From Lachnospiraceae bacterium (GTDB lineage: Bacteria > Bacillota > Clostridia > Lachnospirales > Lachnospiraceae), in contig JAFSHK010000039.1 of NCBI GenBank assembly GCA_017440375.1, forward strand, positions 1 through 46,668: 46,668 bases of DNA, read 5' to 3'. Shown here one piece after another: positions 9,422 to 17,180 of this stretch (positions are counted from its first letter, which is position 1; every line of letters begins with the position of its first letter). The notes beneath the pieces are model-generated. The model had not been told where the DNA came from and searched no databases. It was given only the letters and a program-made list of their open reading frames with translations. Position numbers and translations under genes: made by a program.

Positions 9422-9474
9422 AAATTTGTATGTGGATTGGGGAAAAGACACTACAAAGGGGCAAAGGATAAAGT

Positions 9475-11106
9475 ATGAATATAGAAATTATTCTTTCAAT
9501 GGCAGGTGGCTTAGGACTCTTTTTATTCGGCATGAAGCTGATGAGTGACAGTATTGAGAAAGTTGCCGGCGCGAAATTAAGACAGATTTTGGAACAGCTA
9601 ACTACCAACCGATTCATGGGAATCCTGGTAGGTACTATTTTTACGGCTATTGTACAATCATCATCGGCATGTACGGTTATGGTTGTTAGTTTCGTTAACT
9701 CTGGTCTGATGAATTTGTATCAGGCAGCAGGAGTTATCTTTGGTGCCAATATCGGTACAACGATTACATCATTGTTAGTTTCCTTTAAATTAGAGAAAAT
9801 AGCACCGGCAGTATTGTTGGTTGGTGTCATTATGATTATGTTCACAAAGAAGCAGAAGGTAATCAAGCTTGGTGAAACGATAGTTGGTTTCGGTATTCTG
9901 TTCATCGGACTCAGTACAATGTCCGGAGCAATGTCCGGAATGAAAGACTCGCCGGCAGTATTAGATATGTTTGCTTCTTTGCAAGTGCCGATTATGGCAG
10001 TACTTCTTGGATTTTTAGTAACGGCCGTTATTCAAAGTTCCTCTGTAACAGTCAGTATTTTGGTACTTCTTGCAAATCAGGGATTGTTAGGTCTTGATAT
10101 GTGTCTGTTTACTATTTTGGGCTGTAATATGGGCTCCTGTGTATCTGCTTTACTCGCTTCTTTGGTTGGTAAAAAGGATGCCAAAAGAGCTGCGACGATA
10201 CATTTTGCATTTAATGTAATTGGAACGACCATTGTATTTATTATATTCTCGTTTGGTATTGAGCATATTTTAGCAATTTTGGGACAGGCAGCAAATCATG
10301 ATGCCGGTCGTACCGTTGCATTTGCACATATTTGCGTCAAAGTGTTCCAGGTTATTACACTGACTCCGTTTATGAGAGGAATTGTGAAGTTAACGTATTG
10401 GATTATTCCGGGAGATGACCACAAGGTTGGTTATCGTGACAGCTACCAGCTTAAATATATTGGAGAGAAGGTTGTATTGAATCCGGCTACAGCAATGGTG
10501 GAAGTTATTAAAGAATTAGACCGTATGGCGGCTTTAGCAAGTGAAAATTTAAATCGCGCCATGAATGCGTTAATTACATTAGATGAAGAGCAAATAGAAG
10601 AAGTAGATGAAGTTGAGAAGAATATTGATTTCTTGAGTCATGCAATTTCTGATTATCTGGTGAAAATTAACCAGACAACGCTTCCAATTGAAGATTTGAA
10701 GATGATTGGTGCGTTATTCCATGTAGTGAATGATATTGAGCGAATCGGTGATCACGCGGAAAATATCGCAGAGTCTGCCAGAAGACGACTGGATACGGGG
10801 GTATCCTTCAGCAAGGAGGCACAGGCAGAACTTGGGAATATGTTAGATATGGTTAATACGATGTTACGTTTCTCTTTGGAAATGTTTGCAAACAGTACGG
10901 AAGAGCATGTGGAAGATGTTCGCCATCTGGAGGATGCAATCGACGAGAAAGAGAAAGAATTGCAGAAGAAGCATCTGGATCGCCTTACTAATAACGAATG
11001 TACACCGGAAGCAGGTGTTATCTTCTCTGATATTGTTTCAGGACTTGAGCGAATCGCAGATCATGCAGCTAATATAGCTTTTGCAACAATTGGTGCGGAT
11101 ATCTAA
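9475..11106 (+). CDS. Na/Pi cotransporter family protein with PhoU-like C-terminal domain
   Basis: This is a membrane protein of the NptA/PNaS family, predicted to take up phosphate with sodium. The first roughly 310 residues hold about eight hydrophobic segments and the two inverted-repeat signatures of the family, QSSSACTVMVVSFVN and QSSSVTVSILVLLA. From about residue 340 on, the protein is soluble and helical and resembles two PhoU-type half domains (for example DIERIGDHAENIAESA and GLERIADHAANIAFA). The 543-residue fused layout is common in Clostridia, where the PhoU part is thought to regulate transport. The substrate is inferred from the family; some members may move other ions or serve signalling. 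Confidence 0.9.
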   Translation: MNIEIILSMAGGLGLFLFGMKLMSDSIEKVAGAKLRQILEQLTTNRFMGILVGTIFTAIVQSSSACTVMVVSFVNSGLMNLYQAAGVIFGANIGTTITSLLVSFKLEKIAPAVLLVGVIMIMFTKKQKVIKLGETIVGFGILFIGLSTMSGAMSGMKDSPAVLDMFASLQVPIMAVLLGFLVTAVIQSSSVTVSILVLLANQGLLGLDMCLFTILGCNMGSCVSALLASLVGKKDAKRAATIHFAFNVIGTTIVFIIFSFGIEHILAILGQAANHDAGRTVAFAHICVKVFQVITLTPFMRGIVKLTYWIIPGDDHKVGYRDSYQLKYIGEKVVLNPATAMVEVIKELDRMAALASENLNRAMNALITLDEEQIEEVDEVEKNIDFLSHAISDYLVKINQTTLPIEDLKMIGALFHVVNDIERIGDHAENIAESARRRLDTGVSFSKEAQAELGNMLDMVNTMLRFSLEMFANSTEEHVEDVRHLEDAIDEKEKELQKKHLDRLTNNECTPEAGVIFSDIVSGLERIADHAANIAFATIGADI

Positions 11107-11110
11107 GTTT

Positions 11111-11144
11111 AAAAAAGTCTTTACCGTTGGTAGAGGCTTTTTTT
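11111..11144 (+). terminator. Terminator of the Na/Pi cotransporter gene
   Basis: AAAGTCTTTACC, loop GTT, GGTAGAGGCTTT form a 12-bp stem (two G-U pairs) followed by a run of T to 11144. It starts about five bases after the stop codon. Confidence 0.85.
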
Positions 11145-11235
11145 GTTTCGTAGAAGTGTTCTGTCCTATGGAACAAAGCGCTCGGTTAGGATGACGGAAC
11201 TGATGCTGGTAATATTGTGAAATTCCGTACTTTTA

Positions 11236-11264
11236 TTGACATGATTTGTCGGAATTGCTATAAT
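11236..11264 (+). promoter_or_regulatory. Consensus promoter of the NlpC/P60 gene
   Basis: TTGACA (11236-11241), a 17-base spacer and TATAAT (11259-11264) are both perfect vegetative sigma hexamers. This is the strongest promoter by consensus in the window. The predicted start leaves a leader of about 40 bases. Confidence 0.9.
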
Positions 11265-11310
11265 GACAACGAATTTGTAACAAAATTGTAACATATGAGG
11301 TTTGGTAAAA

Positions 11311-12462
11311 ATGAAATATAAGAAATTGTATGGTCTGTTGACATGTGCGATGTTATGTCAACCGATGCAGGCTTATGCAACAGAATTCCCTACGATGCAG
11401 TCCATTTTAGAAGAAATGTCTGTAGGAGCAGATACAATAGGTGAGGGGGTTTTACTACCGGATGCAATGCAGGAGAACGGAGAATTGAGTGCAGAGGAAC
11501 AAAGTGATTCATCGTCTGCTTTGCAGGAAGCACTTGGAGAGCCGGTAGGTGCAGCGGCTGTTATAGAGGACACGAAGACAGAAGAAGAATATGCGAAAGC
11601 CTATGAAGAGGCAAAGAATGCGAATTGGGGTTATACGAATCTTGGTATTGCCAATGTAGATAATAACTTGAATATCAGAGCCATTCCGGCAGAGGATGGT
11701 AAATTAGTCGGTAAGTTGCCGAAAAATGCAGCTTGTGAGGTACTTGATTCGGATGGAACATGGGCACATATCAAATCCGGAAATGTAGAAGGCTATGTGA
11801 GTTGTGAATTTCTATGGACAGGCATACAGGCGAAGCGAAAAGCGGAAGAACTGGTAGCGACAGTGGCAACTGTTACAACGGATACTTTGAAGGTGCGTGC
11901 GGAAGCAAATACAGAGTCTGAAGTCATTACGATGGTCCCGAATGGAGAACAGCTTGACGTTGTAGAGTCACTAGGTGACTGGGTAAAAGTATATCTGGAT
12001 GATGAAGAAGTTTATGTGGCAGCAGAATATGTAGAAGTGGATGCTAAGCTTAATACAGCAATTACGATGACAGAGCTTTTGTATGGTCAGGGTGTGTCTG
12101 ACGTGAGAGTTGATTTGTGTCAGTATGCAAAGGAATTTCTGGGGAATCCTTATGTATGGGGTGGCACCAGCTTGACAAACGGTGCGGATTGTTCCGGTTA
12201 TGTTTTAAGCATTTTCAAGAAATACGGGGTCAGTCTTCCTCATTCTTCCAGAGCACAGGCGAATTGTGGCGCAACCATCAAGCTTTCTGAGGCACAGCCG
12301 GGCGATTTGGTATTTTATGGCAATGGAAAGACGATTAATCATGTGGCAATTTATATTGGTGGTGGACAGGTTATTCATGCCAGCAGTCCAAAGACAGGCA
12401 TTCGTATATCCAATGTATCCTACAGAACACCGCTTAAGGTAGTTAAGATTTTGCAGGATTAA
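11311..12462 (+). CDS. Secreted SH3b-NlpC/P60 peptidoglycan hydrolase
   Basis: This is predicted to be an exported cell-wall hydrolase that cuts peptide bonds in peptidoglycan stems. I start at ATG 11311 (MKYKKLYGLLTCAML), after GAGG; a TTG at 11302 has no better support. A signal peptide ends near residue 24 (QAYA). An acidic linker follows. Two bacterial SH3 domains lie at about 113-172 and 183-245. The NlpC/P60 domain lies at about 268-383 with catalytic Cys294 in GADCSGYV, His344 in NHVAIYIG and the third residue His356 in IHAS. The gene is monocistronic, with its own perfect promoter. The exact bond cleaved cannot be read from sequence. Confidence 0.93.
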   Translation: MKYKKLYGLLTCAMLCQPMQAYATEFPTMQSILEEMSVGADTIGEGVLLPDAMQENGELSAEEQSDSSSALQEALGEPVGAAAVIEDTKTEEEYAKAYEEAKNANWGYTNLGIANVDNNLNIRAIPAEDGKLVGKLPKNAACEVLDSDGTWAHIKSGNVEGYVSCEFLWTGIQAKRKAEELVATVATVTTDTLKVRAEANTESEVITMVPNGEQLDVVESLGDWVKVYLDDEEVYVAAEYVEVDAKLNTAITMTELLYGQGVSDVRVDLCQYAKEFLGNPYVWGGTSLTNGADCSGYVLSIFKKYGVSLPHSSRAQANCGATIKLSEAQPGDLVFYGNGKTINHVAIYIGGGQVIHASSPKTGIRISNVSYRTPLKVVKILQD

Positions 12463-12468
12463 TACTGC

Positions 12469-12497
12469 TTGCAAAAAAACATACGATATGTTAAAAT
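12469..12497 (+). promoter_or_regulatory. Promoter of rpsO
   Basis: TTGCAA (12469-12474), 17-base spacer, TAAAAT (12492-12497). It begins seven bases after the NlpC stop codon, and the predicted transcript has a leader of about 110 bases. Confidence 0.75.
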
Positions 12498-12505
12498 AGT
12501 CCAGT

Positions 12506-12600
12506 ATGAGTTTCAGCCGATACTCAGAATTGGGAAAACTCCAACCCATTCTTAGCATTTGGCGGTTACAAGGGCAACAAAACAATAATTCAAGCCCAAT
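12506..12600 (+). promoter_or_regulatory. Structured rpsO leader, candidate S15 autoregulatory element
   Basis: Two nested hairpins are visible: GAGT/ACTC near 12508-12525, and a longer one in which AGAATtGGG pairs with CCCATTCT at about 12524-12553, followed by a GGCGGTTACAAGGGC segment. S15 represses its own mRNA through leader structures in several bacteria, and these structures differ between lineages. The structures here are seen by eye; S15 binding is inferred. Confidence 0.5.
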
Positions 12601-12616
12601 AAGAAAGGAGAATATT

Positions 12617-12883
12617 ATGATTTCTAAAGAAAAGAAAACAGCAATTATCAAAGAATATGCTAGAACAGAAGGCGATACAGGTTCACCGGAAGTACAGGTA
12701 GCAGTTCTTACAGCAAGAATTCAGGAGTTAACTGAGCATTTAAAAGCTAATCCGAAAGATCACCATTCCAGAAGAGGTCTTCTGAAAATGGTAGGTCAGA
12801 GACGTGGATTACTCGCTTACTTAAAGAACAAAGATATCGAGAGATATCGTGCGTTAATCGAAAGATTAGGACTCAGAAAATAA
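12617..12883 (+). CDS. rpsO: 30S ribosomal protein S15
   Basis: S15 binds 16S rRNA early in 30S assembly. The start is ATG 12617 ([15 protein letters not shown]), eight bases after AAAGGAG, giving the standard 88 residues. A longer in-frame opening from 12506 runs through the leader and is rejected. Family signatures [17 protein letters not shown] and [19 protein letters not shown] are complete. A strong terminator follows. Confidence 0.98.
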   Translation: MISKEKKTAIIKEYARTEGDTGSPEVQVAVLTARIQELTEHLKANPKDHHSRRGLLKMVGQRRGLLAYLKNKDIERYRALIERLGLRK

Positions 12884-12892
12884 TAAAGATTG

Positions 12893-12946
12893 AAGGCGGA
12901 TGGATAGCTGGATTGTGTCCAGCTTATTCCGCCTTTCGTTTTTTTA
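12893..12946 (+). terminator. Terminator of rpsO
   Basis: Outer arms AAGGCGGA (12893-12900) and TCCGCCTT (12928-12935), inner arms AGCTGGA and TCCAGCT, then CG and a run of seven T. A strong two-tier hairpin. Confidence 0.92.
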
Positions 12947-12970
12947 TTAAAAAATCATTAGGTAAACAAT

Positions 12971-13089
12971 AGGTGGAAGAGTCATCCGAGACCACAGACG
13001 TATGTGCAACCATTGCAGGCAAGGAAGCGAGCATGGGAGTAGAAGGTTAGATGTTGTGTATATGTCTGTAGTTTCGGCATCTTCTACCT
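12971..13089 (+). promoter_or_regulatory. Long double-stranded hairpin in the pnp leader
   Basis: Outer arms 12971-12980 and 13080-13089 pair over 10 bp. Inner arms 12986-13010 and 13053-13077 pair over 25 positions with a single C-A mismatch and several G-U pairs. The top loop is 42 bases. The hairpin ends about 30 bases before the pnp start. In Escherichia coli the pnp leader hairpin is cut by RNase III and the product is degraded by PNPase itself; an equivalent autocontrol is inferred here from structure and position only. Confidence 0.75.
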
Positions 13090-13118
13090 GAAAATATATT
13101 TTAAAAGGAGAGAAGACT

Positions 13119-15209
13119 ATGTATAAGAGTTATACAATGGAACTTGCCGGACGTACACTTCGTGTAGATATCGGCAGAGTTGGGAAACAGGCAAATGGAT
13201 GCGCTTTCATGCAGTATGGTGAAACAACAGTATTATCCACTGCAACAGCATCCGAGAAACCAAGAGACGGAATTGATTTCTTCCCTTGCAGCGTTGAATA
13301 TGAAGAAAAATTATACGCAGTAGGTAAGATTCCGGGAGGATTTAATAAGAGAGAGGGAAAAGCATCTGAAAATGCTATCTTGACAAGCCGTGTTATTGAT
13401 AGACCTATGAGACCTTTGTTCCCGAAGGATTACAGAAATGATGTTACGTTAAACAACATGGTTATGAGTGTTGACCCAGAGTGTCGTCCTGAATTGGTAG
13501 CAATGCTTGGTACAGCAATCGCAACCTGTATTTCTGATATTCCGTTTGATGGTCCTTGTGCTATGACACAGATGGGTATGATTGATGGGGAACTGGTTGT
13601 TAATCCTTCTCAGGAGCAGTGGGCAAAAGGCGATTTGAAGATGACAGTTGCTTCCACCAAAGAGAAAGTGATCATGATTGAAGCAGGTGCGAATGAAATT
13701 CCGGAAGATAAGATTTTGGAAGCTATTTACAAAGCACATGAAATCAACCAGACAGTTATTGAATTTATTGATAAAATTGTTGCTGAAGTAGGTAAACCGA
13801 AACATACTTACGAAAGCTGTGCGATTCCGAATGAAATGTTTGAAGATATCAAGAAAATTGTAACACCGGAAGAAATGGAAGTTGCAGTATTCACAGATGA
13901 GAAGCAGGTTCGTGAAGAAAATATCAGAAACATTACTGCTAAATTAGAAGAAGCATTTGCTGAGAATGAAGAGTATCTTGCTGTACTTGGGGAAGCTGTT
14001 TATCAGTATCAGAAGAAGACTGTTCGTAAGATGATTTTAAAAGACAATAAACGTCCGGATGGTCGTGCGCTTAACCAGATCAGACCTTTAGCAGCAGAAG
14101 TAGATATTATTCCTAGAGTACATGGTTCAGCTATGTTTACTCGTGGACAAACTCAGATTTGTAACGTATGTACCTTAGCTCCGTTATCCGAAGTTCAGAA
14201 AGTAGACGGACTGGATGAAAACGTAACAGCTAAGAGATATATGCATCACTATAATTTCCCTGCATACTCTGTAGGTGAGACAAAAGTAAGCCGTGGGCCG
14301 GGACGTAGAGAAATCGGACATGGAGCATTGGCAGAAAGAGCATTGTTGCCGGTACTTCCTTCTGAAGAGGAGTTCCCATATGCAATCCGTACCGTATCCG
14401 AAACATTTGAGTCTAACGGTTCTACTTCAATGGCTTCTACTTGTGCATCCTGTATGTCCTTAATGGCAGCAGGTGTTCCGATTAAGAAAATGGTTGCAGG
14501 TATTTCCTGTGGTCTTGTAACAGGCGATACAGATGATGATTTCGTTTTGTTAACGGATATTCAGGGTCTCGAAGACTTCTTCGGCGATATGGACTTCAAA
14601 GTAACCGGTACACATGATGGTATCACAGCAATTCAGATGGATATCAAGATTCACGGCTTGACAAGACCTATCGTAGAAGGCGCGATTGCAAGATGTCGTG
14701 AAGCAAGAGAGTTCATCATGGCAAATTGTATGGTTCCTGCTATTGCAGAGCCTAGAAAAGAAGTTGGACAGTACGCACCAAAGATTATTTCTATCCAGAT
14801 TGATCCGGATAAAATCGGTGATGTAGTTGGACAGCGTGGTAAAACAATCAATGAGATTATCGCTCGTACAGGCGTTAAGATTGATATTACAGATGACGGA
14901 CAAGTATCTGTATGCGGTACTGACAAAGAAATGATGGACAAAGCAGTTGATATGATTAAGATTATCACAACTGACTTTGAAGAAGGTCAGATTTTCAAAG
15001 GAACAGTAGTTAGTATCAAAGAGTTCGGTGCATTCATTGAGTTTGCGCCGGGCAAAGAGGGTATGGTACACATTTCTAAGATTGCAAAAGAAAGAATCAA
15101 CCATGTAGAAGATATTCTGACACTTGGTGATAAAGTAACTGTTGTATGTCTTGGAAAAGATAAGATGGGACGTATCAGTTTCTCTATGAAAGATGTAGCA
15201 CAGGTTTAG
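13119..15209 (+). CDS. pnp: Polyribonucleotide nucleotidyltransferase (PNPase)
   Basis: PNPase degrades RNA from the 3' end by phosphorolysis and can add 3' tails. The 696-residue protein has the usual order: first RNase PH domain (about 1-210), helical linker, second RNase PH domain (about 310-545), KH domain with IGDVVGQRGKTINEI near 566-580 and a C-terminal S1 domain (GTVVSIKEFGAFIEF). Length is normal. AAAAGGAGAG precedes the ATG. The mRNA leader holds a very long hairpin, which suggests that the enzyme controls its own message. Confidence 0.98.
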   Translation: MYKSYTMELAGRTLRVDIGRVGKQANGCAFMQYGETTVLSTATASEKPRDGIDFFPCSVEYEEKLYAVGKIPGGFNKREGKASENAILTSRVIDRPMRPLFPKDYRNDVTLNNMVMSVDPECRPELVAMLGTAIATCISDIPFDGPCAMTQMGMIDGELVVNPSQEQWAKGDLKMTVASTKEKVIMIEAGANEIPEDKILEAIYKAHEINQTVIEFIDKIVAEVGKPKHTYESCAIPNEMFEDIKKIVTPEEMEVAVFTDEKQVREENIRNITAKLEEAFAENEEYLAVLGEAVYQYQKKTVRKMILKDNKRPDGRALNQIRPLAAEVDIIPRVHGSAMFTRGQTQICNVCTLAPLSEVQKVDGLDENVTAKRYMHHYNFPAYSVGETKVSRGPGRREIGHGALAERALLPVLPSEEEFPYAIRTVSETFESNGSTSMASTCASCMSLMAAGVPIKKMVAGISCGLVTGDTDDDFVLLTDIQGLEDFFGDMDFKVTGTHDGITAIQMDIKIHGLTRPIVEGAIARCREAREFIMANCMVPAIAEPRKEVGQYAPKIISIQIDPDKIGDVVGQRGKTINEIIARTGVKIDITDDGQVSVCGTDKEMMDKAVDMIKIITTDFEEGQIFKGTVVSIKEFGAFIEFAPGKEGMVHISKIAKERINHVEDILTLGDKVTVVCLGKDKMGRISFSMKDVAQV

Positions 15210-15251
15210 AATTTATTTAAAAATTTCTTTGTAAATTATAGCGGAAATAGG

Positions 15252-15283
15252 AAAAGTCGGGAAAATGCTTCCCGACTTTTCGT
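15252..15283 (+). terminator. Bidirectional terminator between pnp and grcA
   Basis: AAAAGTCGGGAA, loop AATGC, TTCCCGACTTTT: a perfect 12-bp stem with T-runs on both strands. It serves pnp on the plus strand and the convergent grcA on the minus strand. Confidence 0.9.
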
Positions 15284-15315
15284 GTTATATCTATGAAGTT
15301 TTAGAGGAGTTGTAG

Positions 15316-15561
15316 TTAAACACTTTCATGGAAAGTACGGCTGATAACATCTGCCTGCTGTTCCGGTGTCAATTTAATGAAGTTTACGGCATAGCCGGAA
15401 ACACGGATTGTTAACTGAGGATAGTTTTCCGGATGTTTTTGAGCATCCAGAAGCATATCACGATTTAGTACGTTGACGTTTAAGTGGTGACCGCCTTTTG
15501 CTGCATATCCATCCAATAAGGATACTAAGTTATTTACCTGTGCTGTGTTGTTCTGTGCCAT
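15316..15561 (-). CDS. grcA: Autonomous glycyl radical cofactor protein GrcA-like
   Basis: The 81-residue protein is nearly the C-terminal segment of pyruvate formate-lyase: [16 protein letters not shown], then RVSGYAVNF carrying the radical Gly56, and the end [13 protein letters not shown]. Such free-standing copies (YfiD/GrcA) can replace the C-terminus of oxygen-cleaved pyruvate formate-lyase and restore activity. It has its own AAAGGAGG site and an intact start, so it is not a pyruvate formate-lyase remnant. It follows pyrI but is separated by a terminator and has its own promoter region with two dyads. The radical would be installed by an activating enzyme not seen in this window. Confidence 0.9.
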   Translation of the reverse strand: MAQNNTAQVNNLVSLLDGYAAKGGHHLNVNVLNRDMLLDAQKHPENYPQLTIRVSGYAVNFIKLTPEQQADVISRTFHESV

Positions 15562-15598
15562 AGTAGTTACCTCCTTTAATAAATTTTTTAGAAAATAA

Positions 15599-15619
15599 AA
15601 ATAGTAACTATTACTATTT
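15599..15619. promoter_or_regulatory. Dyad at the predicted grcA transcript start
   Basis: AAATAGTAA, spacer CTA, TTACTATTT: a perfect 9-bp inverted repeat immediately downstream of the candidate -10. It could be an operator overlapping the transcription start or a 5'-end hairpin in the mRNA. Confidence 0.5.
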
Positions 15620-15627
15620 ATATATTT

Positions 15628-15655
15628 ATAATATCACATATTAGAAAAATGTCTA
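15628..15655 (-). promoter_or_regulatory. Candidate grcA promoter
   Basis: Minus-strand TAGACA (15655-15650), 16-base spacer, TATTAT (15633-15628). The hexamers are only fair, which fits a regulated promoter. Confidence 0.45.
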
Positions 15656-15675
15656 TGATTTTGTTGTAAAATCAT
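15655..15675. promoter_or_regulatory. Dyad abutting the grcA -35, candidate activator site
   Basis: ATGATTTT, spacer GTTGT, AAAATCAT: a perfect 8-bp inverted repeat centred about 44 bases upstream of the predicted start, close to where CRP/FNR-type class II activators bind. The bases do not match the FNR or Rex consensus well, so no regulator is named. Confidence 0.45.
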
Positions 15676-15688
15676 TGTTTTTTATTAG

Positions 15689-15720
15689 ATACAAAAAAAG
15701 ACCGGATTACTCCAGTCTTT
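15689..15720 (-). terminator. Terminator of pyrBI overlapping the pyrI stop
   Basis: Minus-strand AAAGACTGGA, loop GTAA, TCCGGTCTTT, then TTTT. The pyrI stop codon lies in the loop. Confidence 0.85.
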
Positions 15721-16141
15721 CGTCATATTTCTCTTCACAGTATTTACAACGATAAATTTCTTTTTCTTCATCGGCAAGAACGAAGATATGAGGAAGTTCT
15801 TGCTCAATGGATGTTATACATCTTGGATTCTTGCATTTGATGACATTTTTGATTTCCTTTGGAAGGACTAATTCCTTTTTGGCAACAATTTCGCCATCTT
15901 TAATCACGTTAACGGTGATGTTATGGTCGATAAAAGCAAGAACATCCAAATCTAAAGTGTTAATATCACATTCTACTTTCAAGATATCTTTTTTACCCAT
16001 TTTATTACTTTTCGCATTTTTGATAATAGCAACAGTACAGTCCAATTTATCTAATTGTAAGTGGTGATATATGGATAAGCTTTTACCGGCTCCGATATGG
16101 TCAAGTACGAAACCTTCTTCAATTTTTCCAACGTTTAACAT
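15707..16141 (-). CDS. pyrI: Aspartate carbamoyltransferase regulatory chain
   Basis: PyrI is the nucleotide-binding regulatory subunit that gives aspartate carbamoyltransferase feedback control by CTP, UTP and ATP. The 144-residue protein has the N-terminal allosteric domain (VGKIEEGFVLDHI, then YHHLQLDKLDCTVAIIKN) and the C-terminal zinc domain with four cysteines in CKNPRC and CKYC. It follows pyrB by 50 bases with an AAGGAG site, so both are on one transcript. Presence of PyrI implies a holoenzyme with allosteric regulation rather than a free catalytic trimer. Confidence 0.97.
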   Translation of the reverse strand: MLNVGKIEEGFVLDHIGAGKSLSIYHHLQLDKLDCTVAIIKNAKSNKMGKKDILKVECDINTLDLDVLAFIDHNITVNVIKDGEIVAKKELVLPKEIKNVIKCKNPRCITSIEQELPHIFVLADEEKEIYRCKYCEEKYDERLE

Positions 16142-16191
16142 AGTTTTTCTCCTTCTTGTTCAACTCGTTATGAAGTGCTAGTTTAGCGGTG

Positions 16192-17109
16192 TTATTCGCA
16201 TGTGATGCCGAGCAACGTCAGTATTAGTGCCATTCTGACATAAACGCCGTATTGTACCTGTTTGAAATAAACGGCTCTTGGGTCATCATCAACTTCTACG
16301 GAAATTTCATTGACACGAGGAAGTGGATGAAGAATCAACATATTATCTTTGGCGAGTTCCATTTTTGCTTTGTTTAAAATATAGAAGTCTTTTAAACGAA
16401 CATAATCTTCTTCGTTAAAGAAACGTTCACGCTGAACACGAGTCATATACAGTAAATCCAGCTTAGAAATACAATCTTCCAAACGGATAACTTCTTCATA
16501 ACTAATATTTCTCTCTTGTAACATATCGGTAATGTAGTCAGGTACACGAAGCTCCGGTGGAGAGATGAAGATAAAGTGAATATTCGGATAACGTACCAGG
16601 GCATTAATTAGAGAGTGTACAGTTCTTCCGAATTTTAAATCTCCGCATAAACCGACCGTAAAATTACCGAGCTGTCCTTTTAAGGAACGAATGGTCAGTA
16701 AATCTGTCAGTGTTTGGGTTGGATGCTGATGTCCGCCGTCACCGGCATTGATAACCGGAATAGAGGATTTTTCGGCAGCAACCATTGGTGCACCTTCTTT
16801 GGGATGACGCATAGCACAGATGTCGGCGAAGCAGGAAATAACACGAATCGTATCAGAAACGCTTTCACCTTTGGAGGCAGAAGAGGAGCCGGCATCTGAG
16901 AAACCGAGAACTTGTCCGCCAAGACTTAACATAGCAGATTCAAAGCTAAGTCTTGTATGGGTACTTGGTTCATAGAAGCAGGTTGCGAGCTTTTTGCCTT
17001 CACACGCATGTGCATATTTTGCAGGATTTTTTTCAATATCGTTTGCAAGATCAAACAGGGAATCAAGTTCTTCCACTGTAAAATCAAGGGGATTCATTAA
17101 ATGTCTCAT
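16192..17109 (-). CDS. pyrB: Aspartate carbamoyltransferase catalytic chain
   Basis: PyrB joins carbamoyl phosphate and aspartate in the second step of pyrimidine synthesis. Motifs [12 protein letters not shown] (carbamoyl phosphate loop), [24 protein letters not shown] and HPLPRVNEI are intact. I prefer the ATG at 17109 ([10 protein letters not shown]), seven bases from AGGAG; the upstream ATG at 17115 would leave only one base after that site. Product 305 residues. A terminator hairpin ends about 20 bases before the ribosome site, so expression needs either read-through or a promoter inside the 3' end of the nitroreductase gene. Confidence 0.96.
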   Translation of the reverse strand: MRHLMNPLDFTVEELDSLFDLANDIEKNPAKYAHACEGKKLATCFYEPSTHTRLSFESAMLSLGGQVLGFSDAGSSSASKGESVSDTIRVISCFADICAMRHPKEGAPMVAAEKSSIPVINAGDGGHQHPTQTLTDLLTIRSLKGQLGNFTVGLCGDLKFGRTVHSLINALVRYPNIHFIFISPPELRVPDYITDMLQERNISYEEVIRLEDCISKLDLLYMTRVQRERFFNEEDYVRLKDFYILNKAKMELAKDNMLILHPLPRVNEISVEVDDDPRAVYFKQVQYGVYVRMALILTLLGITCE

Positions 17110-17134
17110 TGGCATACTCCTTTGTTTGAATTCT

Positions 17135-17168
17135 CAAAAAAATAGAAGAGAGGATATCTCTTCTATTT
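17135..17168 (-). terminator. Terminator between the nitroreductase gene and pyrB, possible attenuator
   Basis: Minus-strand AAATAGAAGAGA, five-base loop, TCTCTTCTATTT: a perfect 12-bp stem running straight into T residues. It ends the nitroreductase transcript and sits directly in front of pyrB. Confidence 0.85.
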
Positions 17169-17180
17169 CTATGTACTTAA

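Noticed and set aside
12506-12616. N-terminal extension of S15.
   Set aside because: It reads through the structured leader; the family length and ribosome site both support ATG 12617.
15316-15561. Remnant of a truncated pyruvate formate-lyase gene.
   Set aside because: It has an intact start, a strong ribosome site and the N-terminal length typical of free-standing GrcA-type proteins.
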